Positions 1 to 7,049 of a stretch of DNA of 9,554 bases are shown here, piece by piece. Within the stretch, counting starts at the first letter, position 1, and each line of letters starts with the position of its first letter. Both the position numbers and the translations under genes were made by a program. The stretch is taken from the NCBI GenBank assembly GCA_007134175.1, contig SLLF01000313.1:1-9554 (forward strand). The letters run 5' to 3'. The notes under the pieces are model-generated. The model was not told where the DNA came from, searched no databases, and worked only from the letters and a program-made list of their open reading frames with translations. Source of the DNA: Kiritimatiellia bacterium (GTDB lineage Bacteria; Verrucomicrobiota; Kiritimatiellia; SLAD01).

Positions 1-1
1 G

Positions 2-1093
2 CCACCTCCGCCGGAGATACGCGAAGTGGTGGTGGAAGTCCCGGTGGAACCTTCGCCACCTGAACCGCGTTATGATCTGCACGAGGCGGCACGTCGCGGG
101 GCCTTGGACGATCTCAAGTTGCATCACGCGGCCGGGGTGGATTTAGAAGCAACTGCGCCGCGACGTGGCTACACACCGCTCCATGAAGCGGCGGCCGCCG
201 GCCGGGTGACGGCGGTGGCTTGGTTGCTGGAGCAGGGGGTCTCGGTTGAACCACAGGCCCCGGATGGTTTGACGCCGTTGTTGCTGGCCGAAGCGGGCGG
301 ACACACGGCGGTGGTCTACCTGTTGCGTGCTTTCGGGGCGGCCACGATTGAGGAGGAGGAAGACGAATTCGAAGAGCTGGCGGAACCGGAGGAAGAACCG
401 CCGGTCGATGAGCTTCCCCCCGGCTGGGCGGAGATGGATTTCCGCACCTGGACCAGTGCGGCGGGGCAGCGAGTGGAAGCGGCCTTTATCGAGATGCGGC
501 GTGATATCGTGACGCTGGGTGCGCGCGACGGACGGGTCTCCCACGTGCCACTAAACCAGTTCAGCCGCGAGGACCAGATCCGAATTCAGGAATTGGCGGG
601 CGCGGATCGCCCAACCGTGCGCCGGGCCGAGTCCGCTGGCGGGACGACGGGCCTAAACCGCGTCACGCCCGGTTTTGGCCGCGAATGTGAGCGGGTCTTG
701 CTGAGTGCCATCAGTCAGTCGCGTCAGGAGATTCTGATGGCCATTTACACCTTTACCCGTGCCGAAATCGAGCAAGCCCTGATCCGGGCTGCCCGTCGCG
801 GCGTCAGCGTGCAGGTGAAATACGATGCCAAGCAGATTGATACCAGCCGCATGGGGGAGGTCATTGATAACCTGGAGTCAAATGGTGTGACGACGATCCC
901 GGTCACCCTTTCCGGCCGGTTTGCCTCCATGCATCATAAATTTGCCGTGATTGACCGCACGCAGGTTTTCACCGGCTCGTTCAATTTCACCGTCATGGCC
1001 GTGACCGAAAATTACGAGAACTGCGTATTGATCGAGTCCGCCCCGCTGGCGCGTGATTTCCGGCGTGAATTCGACCGCATTCGGGACCGTTAA
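2..1093 (+). CDS. Ankyrin-repeat / SHD1 / single-HKD phospholipase D-like protein (5' end missing)
   Basis: The reading frame is open to the first base, with a proline-rich run before the first possible start (GTG at 26), so the true start probably lies upstream. Counting from that GTG, residues 15-105 form about three ankyrin repeats (for example YTPLHEAAAAGRVTAVAWLL). Residues 109-128 are a very acidic linker. Residues 138-190 resemble an SHD1 domain (RTWTSAAGQ ... VPLNQFSREDQ). Residues 215-352 are a Nuc-like phospholipase D fold with one HKD motif: H303, K305, D310, then G317-S318-x-N320. Family knowledge: single-HKD proteins pair as homodimers to build one active site and are usually phosphodiesterases or nucleases acting on nucleic acid or phospholipid. 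The ankyrin part should bind a protein partner. Substrate and cell location are unknown, because any signal peptide would lie outside the window. The domain calls are firm; the biological role is not. Confidence 0.85.
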   Translation, partial: PPPPEIREVVVEVPVEPSPPEPRYDLHEAARRGALDDLKLHHAAGVDLEATAPRRGYTPLHEAAAAGRVTAVAWLLEQGVSVEPQAPDGLTPLLLAEAGGHTAVVYLLRAFGAATIEEEEDEFEELAEPEEEPPVDELPPGWAEMDFRTWTSAAGQRVEAAFIEMRRDIVTLGARDGRVSHVPLNQFSREDQIRIQELAGADRPTVRRAESAGGTTGLNRVTPGFGRECERVLLSAISQSRQEILMAIYTFTRAEIEQALIRAARRGVSVQVKYDAKQIDTSRMGEVIDNLESNGVTTIPVTLSGRFASMHHKFAVIDRTQVFTGSFNFTVMAVTENYENCVLIESAPLARDFRREFDRIRDR

Positions 1094-1102
1094 GTCCGTC
1101 TG

Positions 1103-1825
1103 ATGCCTGCCACCAAGATCAGTTTGTATCAGCAGGTTGCCGACACGCTGCGGGAGCAGATCCTGGCGGGGGACTGGTCGCCGGGGGATCTGTTCCCGAC
1201 CGAAGCCGCGTTGGGGAAACGTTTCAACGTGTCGCGCATTACGATTCGGCAGGCCTTGGCGATACTGGACGAGGAGGGGCTGATTGTTCGCCTGCGAGGC
1301 AGTGGCACCTATGTCAGCGAGCAACCCACCCGGCGCATTCCGCTGCAGATCGATTATGGCGGCAGCATGCGCACCCATGCGCCCCGCGTGACCCGGCGAT
1401 TGCTGGATCGGCAGTGGACAACGGCGACGACGACGCACGCACCGCTGCTGGGTGTGCCGCCGGGCGACCGGCTACTGCGGGTGGAGCGCGTTGATCGTGT
1501 GGGGGCGGATGCGGTGGCCTATGACCAGGGCTTTATCCCGGCAACCTATGCGCAGCACCTGTCGCGACGCGACTTGGTGTGTGTGGACTTCCTCCGCATC
1601 TGGTCCCGGCGCATGGGGGAACGAATTTGCGAATGCCGTCAGACGGTGGATGCCGTGGCGTGCCCGTCCGCGGTGGGGGCCATGCTGGCGTTAAGACGAG
1701 GTGCCCCTGTGTTGCGCAGCACGGAAATCTATCGGGTTGCAGCCGGACCGGCCGGCCTGTTTATCAGTTACTATCATCCTGATCATATTTCGATTAACGC
1801 GGCCTACCAGTGGGATCGTCCTTGA
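1103..1825 (+). CDS. GntR-family transcriptional regulator, HutC/UTRA type
   Basis: This 240-residue protein has the standard length and layout of the HutC branch. Residues 5-73 are the GntR winged helix-turn-helix, with the signature FPTEAALGKRFNVSRITIRQ, then ALAILDEEGL and the wing RLRGSGTYV. Residues 80-235 fit the UTRA effector domain (LLRVERVDRVGADAVAYDQGF; ending LFISYYHPDHISI). Such proteins are usually dimeric repressors that leave DNA when a sugar, sugar phosphate or acid from the controlled pathway binds the UTRA pocket. It starts nine bases after the preceding stop with no good ribosome site, so translation may be coupled to the upstream gene. The catabolic genes follow on the same strand after a 61-base gap holding a GntR-like dyad, so local control of that operon is the natural inference. 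The effector cannot be named from sequence. Confidence 0.93.
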   Translation: MPATKISLYQQVADTLREQILAGDWSPGDLFPTEAALGKRFNVSRITIRQALAILDEEGLIVRLRGSGTYVSEQPTRRIPLQIDYGGSMRTHAPRVTRRLLDRQWTTATTTHAPLLGVPPGDRLLRVERVDRVGADAVAYDQGFIPATYAQHLSRRDLVCVDFLRIWSRRMGERICECRQTVDAVACPSAVGAMLALRRGAPVLRSTEIYRVAAGPAGLFISYYHPDHISINAAYQWDRP

Positions 1826-1851
1826 CAGGTCCGCCAGCGGCCGGCTAAGTT
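1822..1851 (+). promoter_or_regulatory. Candidate sigma-70-type promoter for the catabolic operon
   Basis: A perfect TTGACA (1822-1827) overlaps the stop codon of the gntR gene. After an 18-base spacer comes TAAGTT (1846-1851), which matches only three of six positions of the -10 consensus. The -10 candidate overlaps the left arm of the dyad at 1846-1865, an arrangement expected of a repressor-controlled promoter. The -10 is weak and PVC promoters are poorly defined, so this remains tentative. Confidence 0.35.
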
Positions 1852-1865
1852 GTTATGACAAATTA
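1846..1865. promoter_or_regulatory. Probable GntR-type operator (imperfect palindrome)
   Basis: The arms TAAGTTGT and ACAAATTA flank a central TATG. Seven of eight arm positions pair, and the only mismatch is G1849 against A1862. The core TTGT-TATG-ACAA fits the general GntR-superfamily layout of GT and AC separated by a short spacer. It is conspicuously AT-rich within GC-rich DNA, sits between the regulator gene and the first catabolic gene, and overlaps the candidate -10. Binding by the neighbouring GntR protein is inferred. Confidence 0.5.
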
Positions 1866-1886
1866 TGCCATGGGTGTAGCGACGTT

Positions 1887-3020
1887 ATGAACGACCAACA
1901 ACGACAGCAGAGCGAAAGCACGGGGCGGCCGGGCTCGTTTCTTTGTAGTGAGGAACATGTGCCGCAGCGGGCGCGCTTCCCGGTTATTGATGCCCACAAC
2001 CATCTATGGGCCAACTGGGAGGGGGTGGACGCCGTCGTGCGCGTGATGGACGCCGTCGGCGTGGTGGCCTACTGCGACTTGACGGCCAATCTGGAACTGG
2101 CTTGGGTGGAGCGCGGCTATGCCTTTGAGGTGCGGCCATTCGACGATTTTCTTAAACATGCTGTACAGCGTTATCCCGGCCGCTTCTACGGCTTTACTAT
2201 GGCGCGTTTCGCACATCCGGTCGGTAAACCGTTGTTTACAGATCACCGTCGATTCGTGGCGGAGTGCATTGAGATGTTGCAGCAACATGTGGTGCAGGGT
2301 GCGCGCGGTCTCAAGTTGCTGAAGGAGTTGGGGCTGCACTATGTGGATGGCGAGGGCCGACTGATCACTGCGGATGATCCGCGGCTCGCACCGATCTGGG
2401 CCGAGTGTGCGCGGATGCAAATTCCGGTGCTGATTCATCAGGCTGATCCCTACGGATTCTTTCAGCCTGTGCAGCCGGAAAATGAACATTACTCCACGCT
2501 GTTGAAGTATCCATCGTGGAGCTTCTGCGATGCACGTTATCCATCGTTTGAAACGCTGCAACACCATTATCGCAACCTGGTGCGCCGGAATCCCGATACC
2601 ACATTCCTGTTGCCGCACATGGCAAACTGGCCGGAAAAGCTGACCTATGTCGGCGACTGGCTGGACGAGTGCCCGAACGCCTATTGCGATTTTTCCGCCC
2701 GGATCGATGAGCTGGGGCGTCAGCCTTATTCGGCGCGTGACTTCCTTATTCGCTATCAGGACCGGATTTATTTCGGGACGGATATGCCGGCGTCGGAAGC
2801 GATGTACCGCTGCTATTTCCGTTTTCTCGAAACGTATGACGAGGACTTTATACCACCGGATTACGACGGGACATTCGGGCGTCATCGCTGGCGCATTCAC
2901 GGGCTGGGATTACCGGACGAGGTATTGCGCAAGCTCTACCATGAAAACGCTTTGAAACTAGTTCCCGGCTTGGCGCGGGATGTCGGGGATCGAATCAAAA
3001 CCACCAAACAGGAGAAATGA
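1887..3020 (+). CDS. Metal-dependent hydrolase, amidohydrolase family 2 (TIM barrel)
   Basis: With the ATG at 1887 the protein has 377 residues. Expected metal and catalytic positions of the Amidohydro_2 family are in order: D35-A-H37-N-H39 on strand 1 (VIDAHNHLW), K143 (GLKLLKELG), H184 (VLIHQADP), H244 (FLLPHMANWP) and D299 (YFGTDMPASE). The C-terminal helix LRKLYHENALKLV is also typical. No signal peptide is seen, so it is probably cytoplasmic. Family members include lactonases, decarboxylases and hydratases; the DAHNHLW start resembles L-fucono-lactonase-type enzymes, making lactone or ester hydrolysis in the sugar pathway a reasonable guess. Start choice is open: ATG 1887 has only a weak upstream GGGTG, while in-frame GTG 1959 is preceded by AGGA four bases away and would drop 24 low-complexity residues. 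The frame is also open further upstream inside gntR, but that overlap is implausible. The stop overlaps the next ORF's first ATG. Confidence 0.9.
   Translation: MNDQQRQQSESTGRPGSFLCSEEHVPQRARFPVIDAHNHLWANWEGVDAVVRVMDAVGVVAYCDLTANLELAWVERGYAFEVRPFDDFLKHAVQRYPGRFYGFTMARFAHPVGKPLFTDHRRFVAECIEMLQQHVVQGARGLKLLKELGLHYVDGEGRLITADDPRLAPIWAECARMQIPVLIHQADPYGFFQPVQPENEHYSTLLKYPSWSFCDARYPSFETLQHHYRNLVRRNPDTTFLLPHMANWPEKLTYVGDWLDECPNAYCDFSARIDELGRQPYSARDFLIRYQDRIYFGTDMPASEAMYRCYFRFLETYDEDFIPPDYDGTFGRHRWRIHGLGLPDEVLRKLYHENALKLVPGLARDVGDRIKTTKQEK
3010..3014 (+). promoter_or_regulatory. Ribosome binding site deciding the isomerase-like start
   Basis: AGGAG lies two bases before the ATG at 3017 but eight bases before the in-frame ATG at 3023. 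The second spacing is normal for initiation, so 3023 is preferred. The first ATG, which overlaps the upstream TGA as ATGA, would add only Met-Ser. Confidence 0.6.
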
Positions 3021-3022
3021 GC

Positions 3023-4405
3023 ATGATCAAGTCGAAGGTAGGATTTGTCGTCTACGGGGTACACAAGGACGGGCTGCAGGACCCGATGGGGACACCGTTC
3101 ATCGACGATAAACTCATTGCGCAGTCCAAGGGGGCACTGCGCAAGGCCGGTTTAGAACTGGTGGAGTACGATCTAGTGGTCGCCTCCAAGGCGGAGGCGC
3201 GGGATTGCCTGAACCACTTTAAGAAGCAGGACGACGTGGATGGGTTGGTGTTGTTTTCCGGCACGTGGGTTTGGGCGGCGCATCTGCTGGGACCGTTGCG
3301 CGACTATGCGGCCACCGGCAAAAGCCTGCTGGTCTGGACGCACCCCGGCTCGCAGGGTTGGCGGCCGGTCGGTGGTCTGGTACTGCACGGGGCCTTGATG
3401 GAAATTGGCGTACCGCATCGTTTCGTCTACGGCGCGGCCAACGACCGGTCGGCGGTGGAAAAGGTGACCGCCTGGTGCCGCGCCTCCGCCTTGAAGCAGC
3501 AGCTCAACTGCGCCACTTTCGGTGTATTGGGTGGTCGCGGCATGGGCCAGAGCTGTGGCGTGGCCGATCCGTCGCAATGGATGAAACAGTTCGGCGTGGA
3601 TTTGGATTCCCGTGACACGACTGCGCTGATTGAAACGGCCAATGCGGTCAGTCCGGCTGAATTAAAGGCGGCCCGCAAGCGCATCCAGCCCCTCTTTGCG
3701 GAGCGCATTCCGGGCGGCACCACGGCGGACCGCTCCATTCGGCTTTACCTGGCGCTGCGGAAGATGGTGCAGGCGGAGGGCTGGACCGGCTATGCCATCC
3801 AGTCGTTTCCCGGCCTCGGCGACACCTACAGCGCCACCTGCTTTGCCCAGAGCATGATGTTGAACGACCGGGTTGCGGCGGCCACCTTGAGTGATTTCAA
3901 TACGCTACTGACCGTGATCGCCCTCAACGCGTTCAGTCCGGATCCGGTCTACTACGGCGATTTGCAGCATATCGACAAGAAGAAGCGCGAGATCAAGATC
4001 ATCGGCGACGGGGCTTGTCCGCCTGCCCTGGCCGGTAAAGCCGGACCAGCCGGGTTTGCGGAGCACGGTATTCCCACGGAAGGCGAGGCGGGCGGATTGT
4101 CTGTTAAATTAGTCTGTAAACCGGGACCCGGCGTATTGGCACGGGTCGGACGGCGTGACGGCGCATTCGAGATGGTGGTGTGTCGGGCCACGGTGTTCGA
4201 GCCCCCCAGGAATGTGTTAAAGAAGCGGCAGTTGGAGTGCGGTATTCCCTTCTGGCCCCACGCCTTTGTCAAGGCGGAAGCCGACATGGACGCGCTGGTG
4301 GAGAACTGGAACAACGAATACGCGGTACTCGGTTATGGTGCGCATCTGTACGAGGAGTTGCTGGCGTTCGGGGAGCAGACGGGTATCAAGATGATCGCCC
4401 TGTGA
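3023..4405 (+). CDS. L-fucose/L-arabinose isomerase-like protein (FucI family, divergent active site)
   Basis: This protein of 460 residues (462 from the ATG at 3017) has the FucI-like layout: a Rossmann-type N-terminal half (KVGFVVYGVHKDG; DGLVLFSGTWVW) and a C-terminal half with the metal-site segments. It is shorter than E. coli FucI (591). Counting from 3017, D315 in VYYGDL fits the conserved metal-binding aspartate and H415 in FWPHAFV fits the conserved histidine. The usual first ligand and base, a glutamate 24 residues before the aspartate (E337/D361 in E. coli FucI), aligns with L291 in AATLSDFN. The segment CFAQSMMLNDRVAAATLSD otherwise matches the family well. Expected family role is aldose-ketose isomerisation feeding the kinase and aldolase genes, but the missing glutamate could mean altered chemistry, a shifted ligand or a non-catalytic role. 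Family membership is fairly sure; activity is not. Confidence 0.82.
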   Translation: MIKSKVGFVVYGVHKDGLQDPMGTPFIDDKLIAQSKGALRKAGLELVEYDLVVASKAEARDCLNHFKKQDDVDGLVLFSGTWVWAAHLLGPLRDYAATGKSLLVWTHPGSQGWRPVGGLVLHGALMEIGVPHRFVYGAANDRSAVEKVTAWCRASALKQQLNCATFGVLGGRGMGQSCGVADPSQWMKQFGVDLDSRDTTALIETANAVSPAELKAARKRIQPLFAERIPGGTTADRSIRLYLALRKMVQAEGWTGYAIQSFPGLGDTYSATCFAQSMMLNDRVAAATLSDFNTLLTVIALNAFSPDPVYYGDLQHIDKKKREIKIIGDGACPPALAGKAGPAGFAEHGIPTEGEAGGLSVKLVCKPGPGVLARVGRRDGAFEMVVCRATVFEPPRNVLKKRQLECGIPFWPHAFVKAEADMDALVENWNNEYAVLGYGAHLYEELLAFGEQTGIKMIAL

Positions 4406-4411
4406 GCCGAT

Positions 4412-4446
4412 TCGCGGGGCCACGCCAAGCGTGCCGCGACTCGCGG
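4412..4446 (+). promoter_or_regulatory. Intergenic RNA hairpin with an alternative pairing, upstream of the aldolase gene
   Basis: TCGCGG (4412-4417) pairs with CCGCGA (4434-4439), and CACGC (4421-4425) pairs with GCGTG (4429-4433) around a CAA loop. This gives an 11-bp stem with a three-base bulge at 4418-4420. A second TCGCGG (4441-4446) is complementary to the same CCGCGA arm, allowing a competing CCGC-GACTC-GCGG hairpin at 4434-4446. No T-run follows, so it is not an intrinsic terminator. It may protect or process the mRNA, or tune aldolase translation from the ribosome site at 4460. Confidence 0.5.
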
Positions 4447-4459
4447 GTGACATGTAGAA

Positions 4460-4464
4460 AGGAG
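4460..4464 (+). promoter_or_regulatory. Strong ribosome binding site of the aldolase gene
   Basis: AGGAG is seven bases before the ATG at 4472. It is the best-spaced ribosome site in the operon and supports independent initiation of the aldolase gene rather than coupling across the 66-base gap. Confidence 0.7.
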
Positions 4465-4471
4465 AGTAAGA

Positions 4472-5479
4472 ATGCCGCTGATTACCGGCAGAGACCATGT
4501 GCAGGATATCTATACCGAGGCCGCAGAGCGGCACTGGGTGCTGCCCGCCTTTAACGCGGAGAACCTAACCAGTACGGAAGCCATTCTGGCCGCCGCCCAC
4601 GAGTTCGGGCAACGTAGCGGGCAGCCCGATTTGCCGATTATCGTCGGCATTACGCGCGCCTACGCCCACCGGCCCCAGGCGGTCTTTTATACGCACACCC
4701 GGAATGCGCGGGTTGGATTGGATCTATTCATGGCGGACTTGCGGGTCTTGACCCAGCCCGGTTCTCCGTTTGCCGACTTGCGGGTAATGGTCCATCTCGA
4801 TCATATCCAGTGGGACGATGACCGGGACCTGCTGGCTAACGACGATGTGGGCAACTATTCCTCGATCATGTACGATGCTTCGGCGCTACCGTTGGAGGAT
4901 AACATCCGGCGCACTCGTGCGTTTGTGGAACGGTACAGGGAGCGGCTGTTAATCGAAGGGGCCTGCGACGAGATCGGCGAGTCCTCACGCGGCGTTTCCG
5001 TGGCCCTCGCCACGCCGGAAATGGCGGAGCGCTATTTCAAGGAAACCGGCGTGGACATCATCGTGCCCAATCTCGGGACGGAGCACCGGGCGGGTGCGGC
5101 GGCGTTGACTTATCGCGACGACTTGGCGCGTGCCATCCACGACCGGATCGGCCCGCGGATTTGTCTGCACGGATCGTCCTCCGTGCCGCCTGACCAGCTG
5201 GACCGGTTGTTCGCGGACGGCGTGTGCAAGGTCAATCTCTGGACCGCGCTGGAACGGGACAGTACGCCGGTGTTGTTCGAGGAGCTGTTGCGCCATGCGG
5301 ACGGGGCCGTCGGTCCGAAACAGGTAGCGGCGTGGAAAGCGAGCGGATGGCTGGGCCATCAGGTGCCCGGCCAGGGTGCGTTGTCCCTTGACTATTGCAC
5401 CACGACCTATCGACAACAGGTGGTGTTCAACGTCATGAAGCAGATCGTCGGGGCCTTTCTGCAAAGGTGGTACCGATGA
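4472..5479 (+). CDS. Class II (zinc) aldolase, fructose/tagatose-bisphosphate aldolase family
   Basis: The 335-residue protein shows class II aldolase landmarks in order: LPAFNAEN (24-31), H108-L-D110-H111 (catalytic Asp and zinc His), SSIMYDAS (130-137), the acidic loop EGACDEIGE (162-170), GTEH205, LH233GSSS (zinc His and phosphate loop) and K253-VNLWT (phosphate-binding strand). All expected zinc ligands and the catalytic aspartate are present, so an active enzyme is predicted. The reaction is reversible aldol cleavage of a phosphorylated ketose to dihydroxyacetone phosphate and an aldehyde, in the cytoplasm. An extended stretch before the HLDH motif (about residues 48-105) and a long C-terminal tail make it larger than GatY/KbaY-type enzymes of about 285 residues. 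It follows the isomerase-like gene and overlaps the kinase gene by four bases, so its substrate is probably the kinase product. The exact sugar phosphate is not readable from sequence. Confidence 0.92.
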   Translation: MPLITGRDHVQDIYTEAAERHWVLPAFNAENLTSTEAILAAAHEFGQRSGQPDLPIIVGITRAYAHRPQAVFYTHTRNARVGLDLFMADLRVLTQPGSPFADLRVMVHLDHIQWDDDRDLLANDDVGNYSSIMYDASALPLEDNIRRTRAFVERYRERLLIEGACDEIGESSRGVSVALATPEMAERYFKETGVDIIVPNLGTEHRAGAAALTYRDDLARAIHDRIGPRICLHGSSSVPPDQLDRLFADGVCKVNLWTALERDSTPVLFEELLRHADGAVGPKQVAAWKASGWLGHQVPGQGALSLDYCTTTYRQQVVFNVMKQIVGAFLQRWYR

Positions 5480-6990
5480 GTGCTTATCTCGGCATTGATA
5501 TCGGTACCAGCGCTTGCAAAGTAGCGGCGTTTGACGACGCCGGGGCGATGGTGGCCTTTGCCACGGGTGAATACGATCTGCTGACAGATGCGGATGGCGC
5601 TGCCGAATTGGACGCGGCCGAGGTGTTGCGTGTCTGTCGCGACGCTGTGCGTGACGTAGCGAAACAAGGCCCGCCCATCGCGGCGTTGGGGATCACTAGT
5701 CAAGGTGAAGCGTTCACCGCGGTAACCCAAGACGGAAGACTGCTGAATCGGGCCATGGTTTCCTCGGACACCCGCTCGCGGTCGTATGTGGAAGCGGGCA
5801 TTCCGGGTCTGGACCCGGCGCACTTGTATCAGATTACCGGCCACACGCCGCATCCCATGTTTACCTTGTACAAGTTGGCTTGGTTGCGGGATAACCGTCC
5901 GGACATTTGGCGTGCCGCGGATCAGTTCCTCTGTTTTGAGGATCTGGTGCAATGGCGACTGGGTCTTGATCCGGCCATGGGGTGGCCGTTGGCGGCGCGC
6001 ACCATGTTGTTCAACATCCGGCAAGGGCGGTGGGATCCCGACATTCTCGCGGCGCTTGGACTGGGGGCCGATCGGTTAGCGCGTCCGTTGGCGTCGGGCA
6101 CTGTGGCTGGCGTTGTTCCGTCGGCGATCGCGGCGGACTGGGGTTTGCCGGAAGGGGTGCCCGTGGTGACCGGGGGCCACGACCAGGCGTGCGGTGCGCT
6201 GGGGGCCGGGGCCATTGAGCCGGGTAGTGCGATGTATGCCACCGGCACGGTGGAATGCATCACGCCTGCGTTTGCGGAGCCGGTATTTTCCGACCGCTTG
6301 ATGCAGCACAATCTCTGCACCTATCATCATGCGGCCCCGAACCGCTACGCCACGGTGGCCTTCAGCCTTACCGGCGGCAATGCACTTAAGTGGTTCCGGA
6401 ACGAATTTGGGCAGGAAGAGGTCCGGGCGGCCGCTGCCGGCGGGGCCAACGCCTACGACCGCCTAATCGAGCTCGCCGGTACGGAACCCTCGCCGTTGCT
6501 GTGTTTGCCTTATCTCACGCCGTCCGGCACACCCTATTTTGATGCGGACACGCCGGGCGCTTTTCTGGGATTTCGACTGACCACGACGCGGGGGGATATG
6601 GTGCGGGCGCTACTGGAGGGTATTGCCTTCGAAATGCGCCTGAACTTGGCATTGCTGGAGGAGGCGGGATATCCGGTACATACCTTATATGCCGTCGGTG
6701 GTGGAGCCCGGTCGCGGGAATGGACGCAGTTGAAGGCGGATGTGATTGGGCGGCCGATCCATACCCTAGACGTCACCGAAGCCGGGTGCCGCGGGGTAGC
6801 CATGCTGGCTGGTGCGGCCGTTACCGAACGACCGCTGGCCCCCATGGCGCAGGCCTGGGTCAAGATCACCGATTCGGTTCAGCCCCACGCCGCACACGCC
6901 GCCGTTTATGATCGCCGTTTCGCGGCCTATCAGCAGGGTTATCAAGCCGTTCGGCAGGTACCGGCATTCGGCATTCCGGGTGTGTCGTAG
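5476..6990 (+). CDS. FGGY-family carbohydrate kinase
   Basis: The 504-residue protein has the usual FGGY length. The start at 5476 overlaps the aldolase stop as ATGA and has AAAGG eight bases upstream. An in-frame ATG at 5395 would add 27 residues before the normal LGIDIGTSACK strand and lie inside the aldolase gene, so it is rejected. Motifs: D8-IGT (phosphate 1), catalytic base D236 in GGHDQACGALGAG, YATGTVE (255-261) and the adenosine motif VGGGARSREW (407-416). The substrate-side loop reads SQGEAF (75-80) followed by SSDTRS (96-101). This is unlike the GQMHG/WND pair of classical xylulokinase and closer to the Q-x-E of glycerol kinase. The predicted reaction is ATP-dependent phosphorylation of a ketose or polyol in the cytoplasm, between the isomerase-like and aldolase steps. 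Annotating it as xylulokinase would be over-reading. Confidence 0.93.
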   Translation: MSAYLGIDIGTSACKVAAFDDAGAMVAFATGEYDLLTDADGAAELDAAEVLRVCRDAVRDVAKQGPPIAALGITSQGEAFTAVTQDGRLLNRAMVSSDTRSRSYVEAGIPGLDPAHLYQITGHTPHPMFTLYKLAWLRDNRPDIWRAADQFLCFEDLVQWRLGLDPAMGWPLAARTMLFNIRQGRWDPDILAALGLGADRLARPLASGTVAGVVPSAIAADWGLPEGVPVVTGGHDQACGALGAGAIEPGSAMYATGTVECITPAFAEPVFSDRLMQHNLCTYHHAAPNRYATVAFSLTGGNALKWFRNEFGQEEVRAAAAGGANAYDRLIELAGTEPSPLLCLPYLTPSGTPYFDADTPGAFLGFRLTTTRGDMVRALLEGIAFEMRLNLALLEEAGYPVHTLYAVGGGARSREWTQLKADVIGRPIHTLDVTEAGCRGVAMLAGAAVTERPLAPMAQAWVKITDSVQPHAAHAAVYDRRFAAYQQGYQAVRQVPAFGIPGVS

Positions 6991-7049
6991 ATCCCAGACG
7001 CCAACGGCTTTGGTTTGCGCAGGTCATCTCCGTTAGGTTAGCATGCGGT

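Noticed and set aside
2004..2900. Long minus-strand open frame of 298 codons opposite the amidohydrolase gene
   Set aside because: It mirrors a gene with intact catalytic motifs, shows no recognisable domain and reflects GC-rich codon structure; other antisense frames in the window behave the same way.
4412..4439. Intrinsic terminator
   Set aside because: The hairpin is GC-rich but no run of T follows it, and the operon continues with a strong ribosome site.
4452..4457. ATGTAG start-stop mini-frame just before the aldolase ribosome site
   Set aside because: It lacks a convincingly spaced ribosome site; a six-base match is expected by chance.
3023..6990. Standard L-fucose operon (fucI-fucK-fucA)
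   Set aside because: The isomerase is short and lacks the usual glutamate, the aldolase is FBA-type not FucA/AraD-type, and no fucose permease or lactaldehyde reductase is present in the window.
6991..7049. Possible promoter or terminator between the kinase and MBL genes
   Set aside because: TTGCGC has no acceptable -10 at the right distance, and the AACGG/CCGTT inverted repeat has a 22-base loop and no T-run, so neither is supported.
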